Below are positions 26,311 to 34,533 of a DNA stretch of 64,000 nucleotides, piece after piece (the stretch's first letter is position 1; the number at the start of each line of letters is the position of its first letter). A model generated the notes under the pieces. The model was not told where the DNA came from, made no database searches, and saw nothing but the letters and a program-made list of their open reading frames with translations. This stretch comes from UTCHB3 sp964625575 (GTDB lineage: Bacteria; Bacteroidota; Ignavibacteria; Ignavibacteriales; Ignavibacteriaceae). Both the position numbers and the translations under genes were made by a program. Where the stretch lies: the NCBI GenBank assembly GCA_964625575.1, contig CAZVBQ010000002.1, forward strand, positions 349,567-413,566, read 5' to 3'.

Positions 26311-27168
26311 TTATTTTGTCATGTATGTGTAGGTAACAAGATAGTATTCCGGGTCGCTTTTCTCCGTCGCGGAAGTGGTGACAACCTTCTCCAGCATCTT
26401 GAGTCCCGAACCCGAATAATTGTATTCGCTCAGCGTGTTGGTGTAAGATGATTTGTAATCTTCTTTGGCGATATTTCCCTTCGCGTCGTAAGTGAATAGG
26501 GTTGTCTCTTCGATCGCGGTGCTGACGGTGTGCTTCTTTGTCAGTTGGCCTTTCTTGTTGTAGATGTACTGTACCTCTCCTATCGGAGTGGTCGTCTTGA
26601 AGAGTTTACCGGTTTTGTCGTAATAATACACCGTTTTAATATCGTGTGGCTCTATCCCCTGTTCAGGAAGAAGGGAATCGACTATTGTCACGAGCTCCCC
26701 TTTTCTATCGTAGTTAAATTTTACGACGTAAGACCCAATTTCACCATGTGGAGAGTGCTCGATCTTCTCGATCTTGAGCGGGTTTCCTTTGGCGTCGTAA
26801 GTGAACTTTGACACCTGGTGAATTTCCGGAGTGTCGGGTATCTCGCGTCCCGGGTTCTGTTTAAAGACCATTTCCATCAGCAGGTCACCGTTCCATTTTA
26901 AGGTATAGAGCTCGGTTTCGTTGGCAGTCGTGTTCAGATAGTGGATCCGCGTCAGATTGCCGTTACTGTCAAAGTCGAAGTGGGTCTCAATGAAGTGATT
27001 GCCGGGCTCGAACTTCGAGTTGGTGAGGTACTGTTTCAGCAGAAGCTGTTTAAAATTCTCTTTCTTGATTTTCGCGCGGTACTCCTTTGTAAGGTACTCA
27101 GAGTAGGGAATGTAGTCTTGCGCGGAAACGGTAAGCACTGCCAGAAGCAGGATCATGACAATACGCAT
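26311..27168 (-). CDS. Secreted YD-repeat-like protein, paralogue 1 of cluster A
   Basis: 285 residues with a signal peptide (1-16, VLTVSAQ). Repeats include FDSNGNLTRI, YDAKGNPLKI, YDRKGELVTI, YDKTGKLFKT, YNKKGQLTKK and YDAKGNIAKE, the clearest YDxxGxL series of the three. It is the first gene of the operon. The 212 bp upstream, shared with the divergent oxidoreductase gene, show no recognisable operator. Likely a periplasmic or surface protein. Not recognisable beyond the repeat type. Confidence 0.82.
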   Translation of the reverse strand: MRIVMILLLAVLTVSAQDYIPYSEYLTKEYRAKIKKENFKQLLLKQYLTNSKFEPGNHFIETHFDFDSNGNLTRIHYLNTTANETELYTLKWNGDLLMEMVFKQNPGREIPDTPEIHQVSKFTYDAKGNPLKIEKIEHSPHGEIGSYVVKFNYDRKGELVTIVDSLLPEQGIEPHDIKTVYYYDKTGKLFKTTTPIGEVQYIYNKKGQLTKKHTVSTAIEETTLFTYDAKGNIAKEDYKSSYTNTLSEYNYSGSGLKMLEKVVTTSATEKSDPEYYLVTYTYMTK

Positions 27169-27380
27169 TCAAATTCCTTTATGATTAAAGAACGGTTTTT
27201 GGAATAATTCTTTTCCGGTATTAAAATTTACTAATATTTAACCAATCGTTGTGTGATATTGTTCCAAGGTGGCGAGGAATGGAACGCGGGTGGGAGGTGG
27301 TGGTGGGAAAGGATAGACTGATGTGAAAATTCTATTTAAATTTTATATATTTCACCTTCCCAAATTCAAAAGGAGTCAAA

Positions 27381-28025
27381 GTGAAAGCCATCGTGGTTGG
27401 AGCAACCGGGTTGATTGGCAAAGAGCTTGTGAAGCAACTGTTGCATCGTGAGGAATTTGAGCAGGTTGTTTGCCTCGGGAGGAGATTTGTCGATCTCGCG
27501 CATCCGGCGTTGGAGCAGAAGATTGTTGATCTCGGCGACACTTCGGCATTGGGTGAATTGGTGATAGGTGATGTGCTCTTCTGCGCTCTTGGCACGACAA
27601 TAAAAACCGCCGGTTCACAGGAAAAATTCAGATTGGTGGATCACACTTACGTTGTGAATGCCGCGAAAGCAGCCTCCGCGAACGGAGTCGGGAAATTTTG
27701 CGTGGTCAGTTCGATCGGCGCGAAGGCAGAGAGCAAAAACTTCTACCTACGGACAAAAGGGGAAATGGAAGAAGAGGTCAAGAAGTTACCCTTTGAGTCT
27801 GTTCACATCTTCAGACCGTCACTTCTGCTCGGTAAAAGGAATGAAACCCGTCCCGGAGAGATAATCGGCGAGGTATTCTTCAAGATATTCCGGTTTTTGT
27901 TCATCGGAAAACTGAAGAGGTACGCCGCTGTTTACGATTCAGCGGTTGCTAGCGCGATGATCAACTCGGCCCTCGACGTAAAAACGGGCGTCCACTTTCA
28001 CGAGTCAGAAACGATCAGAGATTAA
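27381..28025 (+). CDS. NAD(P)-binding Rossmann-fold oxidoreductase
   Basis: 214 residues, GTG start with AGGAG six bases upstream. The dinucleotide-binding motif VVGATGLIGKELVKQLL starts at residue 4; the atypical-SDR features FCALGTTIKTAGSQE and FCVVSSIGAKAESKNFYLRTKGEMEE (Ser, and Tyr-x4-Lys as YLRTKG) follow. FRPSLLLGKRNETRPGE is typical of the HTATIP2/YbjT-like group. Substrate unknown; such proteins often act as NADPH sensors or epimerase-like enzymes. Single gene, followed by short tandem repeats. Confidence 0.88.
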   Translation: MKAIVVGATGLIGKELVKQLLHREEFEQVVCLGRRFVDLAHPALEQKIVDLGDTSALGELVIGDVLFCALGTTIKTAGSQEKFRLVDHTYVVNAAKAASANGVGKFCVVSSIGAKAESKNFYLRTKGEMEEEVKKLPFESVHIFRPSLLLGKRNETRPGEIIGEVFFKIFRFLFIGKLKRYAAVYDSAVASAMINSALDVKTGVHFHESETIRD

Positions 28026-28080
28026 CTCATCGCTCACAGCTTGGGACTCATAACTCATAACTCATCGCTCATAACTCATA
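28023..28080. repeat. AACTCATA/GCTCATA short tandem repeat
   Basis: TAACTCATCGCTCA, then CTCATAACTCATAACTCATCGCTCATAACTCATAA, filling the whole space between the oxidoreductase stop and the lhgO stop. The same words occur at 7402-7441, 12171-12192 and 38837-38880. Confidence 0.75.
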
Positions 28081-28081
28081 A

Positions 28082-29272
28082 TTACCTGAACACTTCCGAA
28101 GCTATATATTCGCCAATACTTAGCGAAGCCGTCGCCGCGGGTGAAGGCGCGTTCAGAACATGCAGCATGTTCCGGGTGTGCTTCAGATAGAAATCATCAA
28201 GCAGTTTCCCGCTCCGGTCGAGTGCCTGAGCTCTTACGCCTGCACCTCCCTTAACGAGGTCAGCTTCCTGAATTTCAGGCAGCAATTTTTGCAATGCCCG
28301 GGTAAATGCCGCTTTGTTGAGTGAGCGATAGATCTCTTTCAATCCCATTCCGGCGAACTTTGACCCCATCTTTATGTATCCGGGAAATGTCAGGAACTCA
28401 ACCGTGTCTTCGATGCTGAAGTCGCCCCAGCTGTAACCTTCACGCTTGAAGGCAGGCACGGCGTTTGGACCGGCTTCAACTCCTCCTTTAGCCATCCGGG
28501 TGAAATGCACGCCAAGGAATGGAAATGAAGGGTCGGGTACGGGGTAGATCAGGTTCTTAACGAGATACTCTTTTTCGGGCGCAAGTTTGTAGTACTCGCC
28601 CCGGAATGGAATGATCTTGATCTCCGAGTCGATGCCGCATTTTTTAGCGATAACATCGGAGTGAAGTCCACCGCAGTTAACGAGATATTTAGCGGTAATA
28701 TCACCATGTGTAGTGAGAACATGAAGTTCATTCCCGCGTTCCCTAAGTTCCCGGAACTCGCAGTTCAGTTTGACCTCGCCACCCATCGAGGTGATGAGTT
28801 CACCGAGTTTTTCGACCACTTTTGTGAAGTACACGATACCGGTATAGGGGACGAAAAGTCCTTCGATGCCCGCGGCGTGGGGTTCATATTCACGGAGTTC
28901 TTCGGCGGTGAGTCGTTTAATTTCAGAAAGTCCGTTTTCCCTGCCCCGTTCTTCAATATTGTTCAGGCGGGGTATCTCTTCCTGTGAAGTGGCGACAACG
29001 ATTTTGCCGCACTTTTCGTGATAGATGCTGTGCTCTTCACAGAATCGATACATCATTTCCCTGCCGGTGGTGCAGTTTTTCGCTTTCAGGGAGCCGGGTT
29101 TGTAATAGAGGCCCGAGTGGATCACGCCGCTGTTGTTACCGGTTTGGTGTTGTGAGAGGGCATTCCCCTTTTCAATAAGGAGAAGTTTGCTGCCGGGTTT
29201 CCTTTTAAGGATCGAGTAGGCGGTCGCGGCGCCGACAATTCCGCCACCGATAATTATGTAGTCGTAAGTCAA
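28082..29272 (-). CDS. lhgO: L-2-hydroxyglutarate oxidase
   Basis: FAD enzyme oxidising L-2-hydroxyglutarate to 2-oxoglutarate and feeding electrons to quinones. 396 residues, the standard length. The FAD motif IIGGGIVGAATAYSIL starts at residue 6. Family landmarks include HQTGNNSGVIHSGLYYKPGSLKA, IPFRGEYYKL, PVPDPSFPFLGVHFT and the C-terminal GAGVRAQALDR and NAPSPAATASLSIG. The start codon is TTG (29272), which keeps the motif at its usual distance. It stands alone. Confidence 0.95.
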   Translation of the reverse strand: MTYDYIIIGGGIVGAATAYSILKRKPGSKLLLIEKGNALSQHQTGNNSGVIHSGLYYKPGSLKAKNCTTGREMMYRFCEEHSIYHEKCGKIVVATSQEEIPRLNNIEERGRENGLSEIKRLTAEELREYEPHAAGIEGLFVPYTGIVYFTKVVEKLGELITSMGGEVKLNCEFRELRERGNELHVLTTHGDITAKYLVNCGGLHSDVIAKKCGIDSEIKIIPFRGEYYKLAPEKEYLVKNLIYPVPDPSFPFLGVHFTRMAKGGVEAGPNAVPAFKREGYSWGDFSIEDTVEFLTFPGYIKMGSKFAGMGLKEIYRSLNKAAFTRALQKLLPEIQEADLVKGGAGVRAQALDRSGKLLDDFYLKHTRNMLHVLNAPSPAATASLSIGEYIASEVFR

Positions 29273-29372
29273 AGTTTTACCGTAAAAATGGGAATATCGA
29301 ACCCAAATTTACCGAATAATCGAAGAAAACAAACCGATCGCCTACCCGTGTTTACATATTATATCTACTAAA

Positions 29373-29789
29373 CTACTCTTTCTCCTGCGGCTGCACATAG
29401 TTGGGATCCATCCAAAAAACTTCCCAGATATGGCCATCAAGATCCTGGAAACCATGGCCATACATGAAGTCGTACTCCTGTTTCGGATTTGGTGCTGAGC
29501 CGCCGGCTGCAATTGCCTTTGAGACCATTTCATCCACTTCCTCCCTGCTTTCGCATGTCAGGGAAAGCAGCACTTCAGTTGTGGTGAAAGCATCCGAAAT
29601 CTTCTTGTTGATAAAACTGAGAAATCTCTCTTCTACCAGCAGCATCGCGTAGATGTCTTCGCTAATAACCATGCAAGTGGCTTTGTCGTCGGTGAATTGA
29701 GGGTTGAAGGTGAATCCCAGCGCTGAAAAGAAATCGATTGATCTCTGAAGATCTTTTACGGGGAGATTAACAAAAATTTTTCTTGCCAT
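29373..29789 (-). CDS. VOC-family (glyoxalase/bleomycin-resistance fold) protein
   Basis: 138 residues starting RKIFVNLPVKDLQRSIDFFSALGF, the common opening of YP_003-like VOC proteins. The C-terminal half has GHGFQDLDGHIWEVFWMDP, where the Glu would be a metal ligand. Close relatives are annotated as glyoxalase or lactoylglutathione-lyase-like, but the catalytic role is generally unproven. Cytoplasmic, single gene, normal length. Confidence 0.88.
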   Translation of the reverse strand: MARKIFVNLPVKDLQRSIDFFSALGFTFNPQFTDDKATCMVISEDIYAMLLVEERFLSFINKKISDAFTTTEVLLSLTCESREEVDEMVSKAIAAGGSAPNPKQEYDFMYGHGFQDLDGHIWEVFWMDPNYVQPQEKE

Positions 29790-29912
29790 ATGGTCGCTCT
29801 ATGTTTAAGGTTGAGATTAAAGTGCCGGTAGTAAAACCAGTGTAATAATACCATGACAAAATAATAAAAAATTTGAAACGGTGCCACACAGAAAAATTGA
29901 AGATGGAAAATA

Positions 29913-31760
29913 TTACGGCAGCAACAGTTTTTTGAACTGCTGCATGTCAACATGTTCTGTCCAGTTGTCGAGGAGAGGGGTGCCGGCAACGCGTCCGCCG
30001 AAGCCCATGAGGCGGTGGACGAACATGGCGATTTCGGTGGTTTTTACGTCTTTCAGGCGCTGTTCGTAAACTTTCGCGTTGAATTTCGATGAAAGATCGA
30101 GGGTCTTTTTAGCTATGAAGTTGTTAAGCCGCTTTTGGAAGAGATAATTCGCGAGCAGGGCTTTAGAACCTTCGAACTCTTTCTTGAGGGAATCGTTCAT
30201 CTCCTTTTTCTCTTTCACCATCATGAGGGAGTAGCCGCCACTTCGTTTGATGGGACCATAAAGCTGCCCCGGATTGAGTTTCGCGGCTATGGTGCCGATG
30301 TCACCGAGAAAGGCGGCGGGTTTTAGACCCGTTTCGCCATTGGCATTCACGAGGGTGTCGGTTCTGCCAAGATCTTTAACGATTGATTCAAAAGAACGCC
30401 CTTTGCCCGTTTCGTCCAACACTTTTTCTATCAGATTCAGGTCGTTCACGGTCATAAGGAGGATGTTGACGAGGACGAAGTCATTGTCCTTCAGCACTTC
30501 GTTCCTGTAATAATCTTCGATCTCCTTTTCGCCGACCCTGACCGAGTCGAGGAACGAGACTTTAAGCATCTGCGCCATGATGTTCTGCTTCCACCCTTGC
30601 AGGTCGTTGATTACCCCGGGCGCGCTTTGCAACCCCTGCCTTTTTGCTTCAAAAGTTATGATCTGTTGCTGAACGAAATCTTTCGCGAACCTGCTTAGCC
30701 GCTGATAGACGTTGTTCCTCTCCCGCGAGGTGAATTTATGCTCCTCAAACGCGAGATTAGCGAGAAAATCCCACACGGTAACGGTGTTATTATCTATAAA
30801 AAAGAATTTCTGCTGAAGTGCCGGCTCGCCAAGCTCTGTTCTGATCCTTCTCCAGTCGCCGTCGTTAAGAACCACGGCCGAATCACTCGCGCCCGGAAGC
30901 GGAATTGGAGCGCGCGCGATCGCCTCATAAATTTTCGCCGCGACCGCTTTGAACGCGGTTTCATCAATGTTAATCGTCTTCCCTCCTGCAAGCTGTTTGA
31001 GGTATGCGCGTGTGGCATGCATCGCGCGGCGGTCTTTTACAGTCTGTTTTGCCTGGTCAACCTGTTTTTTGTCGGTTAGATCGAAAGTTTTTATAACCAC
31101 ATTATCAATTACAAATATCACCCAACCCACTTCACTTCTGACAGGAATTGAAACTTCACCGGGTTTCAGGCTGAAAAGGTGGTTCTCCACTTCCTCATCC
31201 ATCAAAGTGCCGAGATCGATATCAACCTTGCTCTTTTTCACGCCGGAAAACCGGGGAAGTGCCAGAAGTGAATCTAGTTTGCCACTTCCTGTTATCTTCA
31301 GTGAGGTGATCAGTCCATTTGCTACGACCGAGTCGCCCGAGACCAAAGAAATTGTCTTAAGGGTTCTGCCGGCTTTGAAGACAGTCAGACTTACATCTTC
31401 GGCGGAGAGGATTATTTTCGACTCCACTTCCTTGTTGAAAAGGGCGTCGCGGAGGTAGATGTCTTCAACCGGTTTGAAATAAAACCTGAACTCCTCGTTT
31501 CTGTCGAGTCCGCGGTCGAGTCCCTCGAGGAACCAAAGTTTTTCGGTGATCATCGAATAGAGGAAGTCGGCTTTCAACGAGTCGATATTGCTTCCGGCCT
31601 GCTTTGAAACAAACGGGGAGAGTTCGAACCGGATCTTGAAATCACGGGCTGTGATTTTCTCTTTCCCTGCCTCGGCAAGAACCGTGTTGAGGTCTTGCGG
31701 GAATAAATATGTTGAAAAAAGGAGGGTGAGCGACAAGGTGAGCAGGGTCTTTTTGATCAT
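29913..31760 (-). CDS. Periplasmic peptidyl-prolyl isomerase, SurA/PpiD-like with two parvulin domains
   Basis: 615 residues with a signal peptide (1-21, TYLFPQ). An N-terminal chaperone region (about 22-110) is followed by a degenerate parvulin domain ending FSLKPGEVSIPVRSEVGWVIFVIDNV (about 200-225), and a second one near 400-540 (RVGEKEIEDYYRNEVL, then AKLNPGQLYGPIKRSGGYSLMMVKEKK). Such proteins fold outer-membrane and secreted proteins. Its ATG overlaps the stop of the GH5 gene by four bases, so it is the third gene of the MFS-GH5-foldase operon under the sigma-54-like promoter at 34342. A foldase induced together with beta-glucanases would make sense. Confidence 0.85.
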   Translation of the reverse strand: MIKKTLLTLSLTLLFSTYLFPQDLNTVLAEAGKEKITARDFKIRFELSPFVSKQAGSNIDSLKADFLYSMITEKLWFLEGLDRGLDRNEEFRFYFKPVEDIYLRDALFNKEVESKIILSAEDVSLTVFKAGRTLKTISLVSGDSVVANGLITSLKITGSGKLDSLLALPRFSGVKKSKVDIDLGTLMDEEVENHLFSLKPGEVSIPVRSEVGWVIFVIDNVVIKTFDLTDKKQVDQAKQTVKDRRAMHATRAYLKQLAGGKTINIDETAFKAVAAKIYEAIARAPIPLPGASDSAVVLNDGDWRRIRTELGEPALQQKFFFIDNNTVTVWDFLANLAFEEHKFTSRERNNVYQRLSRFAKDFVQQQIITFEAKRQGLQSAPGVINDLQGWKQNIMAQMLKVSFLDSVRVGEKEIEDYYRNEVLKDNDFVLVNILLMTVNDLNLIEKVLDETGKGRSFESIVKDLGRTDTLVNANGETGLKPAAFLGDIGTIAAKLNPGQLYGPIKRSGGYSLMMVKEKKEMNDSLKKEFEGSKALLANYLFQKRLNNFIAKKTLDLSSKFNAKVYEQRLKDVKTTEIAMFVHRLMGFGGRVAGTPLLDNWTEHVDMQQFKKLLLP

Positions 31761-32965
31761 TTAAGTCCGAGGGCTTTCAGGTATTCGCTGTTTACGGTAC
31801 AGTTTTTAAGTTTTATGTTCTCGAGGTAGTTGAAGAGTATCTCTTTGACTTTCGGATAGTCGATTTTACTGTCGCGAATATAACCATAGGAGACATCAAA
31901 ATTCTTGGAAAAATCGATGATCGTCTCGTAACCTACGGGGGGAGTTATCGAGAGTATGCCGCGTGAACTGTCGAGCTTTTTGTAGGGCCAAAAAGCCCAG
32001 CCGATGTTATCTTTTTCGAGGGTTTGCCTGAACTCCGCGATCCACTCATTGGTGTTTTCGCCTGATTCACCCATCCAAATGGCGGCGTTGTACTTATCAC
32101 GAAAATCAGTGTAATGGGTTATCACCTCACGGGTTGGAGGCGTCCAGTATTTGTGGAAAGTATAGACTAATTTGTCATCAAAAGGGGGACCGAAAACTGA
32201 GAAATCGCTGTCCCACTGCGCGCCACCGAGGATGATGATATGGTTTTTGTCAACTTCCCTGATCGCTTTGGTAACCCTTTTATAAAAAGGTTCGAGAAGC
32301 GGGTTTAGTTTCTCTTTGTCGAAGTAGTGCGCGATCGGCTCATTCAGAATGTCATAACCCAGCACGATGGTCTCGTTGGCGTATCGCGCGGCGAGGTGTC
32401 GCCAGATTTTGACTGTAAGTGCCATGTTTTCTTCCGACTCGAAGAGGAAGGGGTAGCCGTAACTGTCGTCGATGTTGTCGCCGGTCTGTCCGCCGGGGGC
32501 GCAGTGCATGTCGAGAACCACCGGCAGGTTAACCTCGCGGCACCACTTCACCACACTGTCGAGGAGGGCGTAGCCGGGACCCTCGAGTTTATATTCGGGA
32601 TAAGGCCCGGTAAAAAGCCTGTAATTGAAGGGAACGCGGACCGAGTTGAATCCACGTTCCTTGATGAATTTTATATCTTCGCTTGTGATGTAATCTTCTC
32701 TGAATTTCTGCCAGAATCTGTTGGCTTCCGCTTCGCCGAGAAGGACATTGAACAGGTCGGTGATCAGTCTTGGCGAGCTGATCTTATCGAACTTGAACAT
32801 GTATCCTTCAGGCACGAGCCAATTACCGAGCCCGATGCCTTTCAGAAGCACCGGTTTCCCTTCGGGGTCAACAATCTCCTTCCCTTTTACGGAAAAGAAT
32901 CCATTGGACTGCGGGAACAGTTGAACTGTCAGCAGCAGAAAGAGGACAAACCGGGCGAAACTCAC
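31757..32965 (-). CDS. GH5-family glycoside hydrolase (exo-beta-1,3-glucanase-like), exported
   Basis: 402 residues, signal peptide (1-18, LFPQS). TIM-barrel GH5 motifs: GIGLGNWLVPEGY (start of the exo-1,3-glucanase type), RVPFNYRLF, DMHCAPGGQ, the acid/base Glu in DILNEP (about residue 208), FHKYW and the nucleophile Glu in WMGESGENTNEW (about 296). It lacks a T9SS sorting domain, so it is probably periplasmic and trims oligosaccharides. It is closely similar in layout to the CBM6-bearing GH5 at 54436. It lies 12 bp after the MFS transporter gene in the same operon. Confidence 0.92.
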   Translation of the reverse strand: MSFARFVLFLLLTVQLFPQSNGFFSVKGKEIVDPEGKPVLLKGIGLGNWLVPEGYMFKFDKISSPRLITDLFNVLLGEAEANRFWQKFREDYITSEDIKFIKERGFNSVRVPFNYRLFTGPYPEYKLEGPGYALLDSVVKWCREVNLPVVLDMHCAPGGQTGDNIDDSYGYPFLFESEENMALTVKIWRHLAARYANETIVLGYDILNEPIAHYFDKEKLNPLLEPFYKRVTKAIREVDKNHIIILGGAQWDSDFSVFGPPFDDKLVYTFHKYWTPPTREVITHYTDFRDKYNAAIWMGESGENTNEWIAEFRQTLEKDNIGWAFWPYKKLDSSRGILSITPPVGYETIIDFSKNFDVSYGYIRDSKIDYPKVKEILFNYLENIKLKNCTVNSEYLKALGLK

Positions 32966-32977
32966 AGAAATACCTCT

Positions 32978-34294
32978 TTACGCGTGTTTTTTCTCGAAAG
33001 AAGGAACGCTTCCTATCACTCCGTAATACGCAATGAAAAGGTAGCATATAACCGGGAGAATGAACGCGTGATGGATGCCGATGTTGTCAGCGATAACACC
33101 CTGGACAACAGGGATGAGGGCTCCACCCACGATTGCCATGCAGAGGATACCTGATGCCTGACCGGTGTGTTTTCCGAGACCCTTCAGCGCGAGCGAGAAA
33201 ATGGTAGGGAACATGATCGAGTTGAAAAGTCCAACGAGAAGAATCGACCACATCGCCACCTGTCCGTTCGTCAGCATCGAGACAACGACGAGCACTGATG
33301 CCATTATCGCGTTGAAGCCGAGCACGGTGCCGGGTTTTATTTTTCTCTGAATCGCGGAACCGACGAATCTTCCGACCATCGCGCCACCCCAGTAGAATGA
33401 TACAAGTTTACCCGCGTCAACCTCTTTCATGGTATTGTCGAGAGAGACAAAATATTTAACAAGGAAGCTTCCGATCGCCACTTCGGCACCGACGTAAACA
33501 AAGATACCCACGGCACCGAGAATAAGGTGTTTATAACCCCATGCTGAAGGATGGAGGTCATCGTAGGTCACCCGGCTGCCATCGCCCGACTCAACACTGT
33601 CGGCTTCGATCTGTGGAAGTTTAATGAACGCGAACACCGCGGAAAGAAGAAGAAGAACAGCGGCAAGTCCAAGATAGGGAAGTTGAACGGCGGCTGCCTC
33701 GGCTGCTTTGTAAAGTTCAATATCAGCGGGGAGCATCGATTTCATTTCATCAGCTGTTTTCACAGCGGTCGTGAGGATCAGGAGCGATCCGAAATACGGC
33801 GCGACTGTTGTACCGAGCGAGTTGAAAGCCTGGGTAAGATTAAGGCGTGATGAAGCTGTTTCCGGTTTGCCAAGGATGGTCACGTAAGGGTTGGCGGCAA
33901 CCTGTAGAATCGTGATGCCTGCCGCGAGAATGAAGAACGCTACCAGAAAAACAGGGTAAGATCTTAAACCTGCCGCGGGATAGAAGATCAAGGTTCCGAT
34001 ACCGGCTATCAGGAGTCCGATAACTATTCCCTTTTTATATCCAACTTTTTCAACGAGGGTACCCGCGGGTAGTGACACGAGGAAGTAAGCAACAAAAAAA
34101 GTGAACTGAACGAGCATCGACTCGGTATAGTTCAGCGAGAAGACGTTCTGAAGATGAGGTATCAGAATGTCGTTAAGACATGTAAGAAATCCCCACATAA
34201 AGAAAAGGGAAGTTAGAATAGTCAACTCGGGAGTATAGTTTCTGTTGTTCCCGCCGGTTTTTAGATTGCCGGTATTCGTAGCTATGGTAGCCAT
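32978..34294 (-). CDS. FucP-type MFS sugar:proton symporter
   Basis: 438 residues with 12 predicted membrane helices. The opening LTSLFFMWGFLTCLNDILIPHL and the loop FVAYFLVSLPAGTLVEKVGYKKG identify the L-fucose/glucose-galactose (FucP/GluP) branch of the MFS; ITILQVAANPYVTILG is another family block. It would carry glucose or a short glucoside over the inner membrane. I choose ATG 34294 (MATIATN), with GGAG six bases upstream; an upstream in-frame start at 34342 adds 16 residues inside the promoter. First gene of the operon with GH5 and the foldase. Confidence 0.93.
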   Translation of the reverse strand: MATIATNTGNLKTGGNNRNYTPELTILTSLFFMWGFLTCLNDILIPHLQNVFSLNYTESMLVQFTFFVAYFLVSLPAGTLVEKVGYKKGIVIGLLIAGIGTLIFYPAAGLRSYPVFLVAFFILAAGITILQVAANPYVTILGKPETASSRLNLTQAFNSLGTTVAPYFGSLLILTTAVKTADEMKSMLPADIELYKAAEAAAVQLPYLGLAAVLLLLSAVFAFIKLPQIEADSVESGDGSRVTYDDLHPSAWGYKHLILGAVGIFVYVGAEVAIGSFLVKYFVSLDNTMKEVDAGKLVSFYWGGAMVGRFVGSAIQRKIKPGTVLGFNAIMASVLVVVSMLTNGQVAMWSILLVGLFNSIMFPTIFSLALKGLGKHTGQASGILCMAIVGGALIPVVQGVIADNIGIHHAFILPVICYLFIAYYGVIGSVPSFEKKHA

Positions 34295-34341
34295 TTGTTC
34301 TCCGAAAGTGAATCTGTTTTTGTACAATGAAGGTATTAACA

Positions 34342-34357
34342 CTCAATAATTGTGCCC
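34342..34357 (-). promoter_or_regulatory. Sigma-54-like (-24/-12) promoter of the MFS-GH5-foldase operon
   Basis: On the minus strand GGGCACAATTATTGAG, compared with the consensus TGGCACGNNNNTTGCW: GGCAC and TTG match with the right 12-bp GG-to-G spacing; the -12 C is replaced by A, so it is the weakest of the three. The expected transcript start is near 34331, leaving a leader of about 37 bases before ATG 34294. The paired palindromes at 34411-34447 lie 54 bp upstream. Confidence 0.6.
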
Positions 34358-34410
34358 GCTTTAATTAACTGCATAAGAGGGGCTGAAAAACAATGAGGGG
34401 GCATGCCTCT

Positions 34411-34447
34411 TTATCATTTTGATAATTTGTGGTTATTAAAATAATAA
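34411..34447. promoter_or_regulatory. Paired 15-bp palindromic enhancer-like sites, copy 1
   Basis: TTATCATTTTGATAA (34411-34425) and TTATTAAAATAATAA (34433-34447), both perfect 6-3-6 inverted repeats, starting 22 bp apart with a 7-bp gap. The same arrangement, spacing and position relative to a sigma-54-like promoter is found at 38961 and 61682. Likely binding sites for the NtrC-type regulator encoded at 37339. They lie between the divergent MFS and binding-protein operons. Confidence 0.75.
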
Positions 34448-34533
34448 GTCTTTAATAAACTATAGAATTAAATTTTCACACGAAAGGTTAAATTAAAATT
34501 CAATATTTTCAGCAATTCATTCAGGAAAATTTT

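Noticed and set aside
24608..27168. RHS/polymorphic toxin system
   Set aside because: The repeats are YD-like, but the proteins are short, have no DPxGL-type core end, no variable toxic tip and no immunity genes.
29850..29890. Half-site ACAAAATAATAA and a reversed TGGCAC near 29880
   Set aside because: Only one half of the palindrome is present, there is no 22-bp partner, and no GC follows TGGCAC at the right distance.
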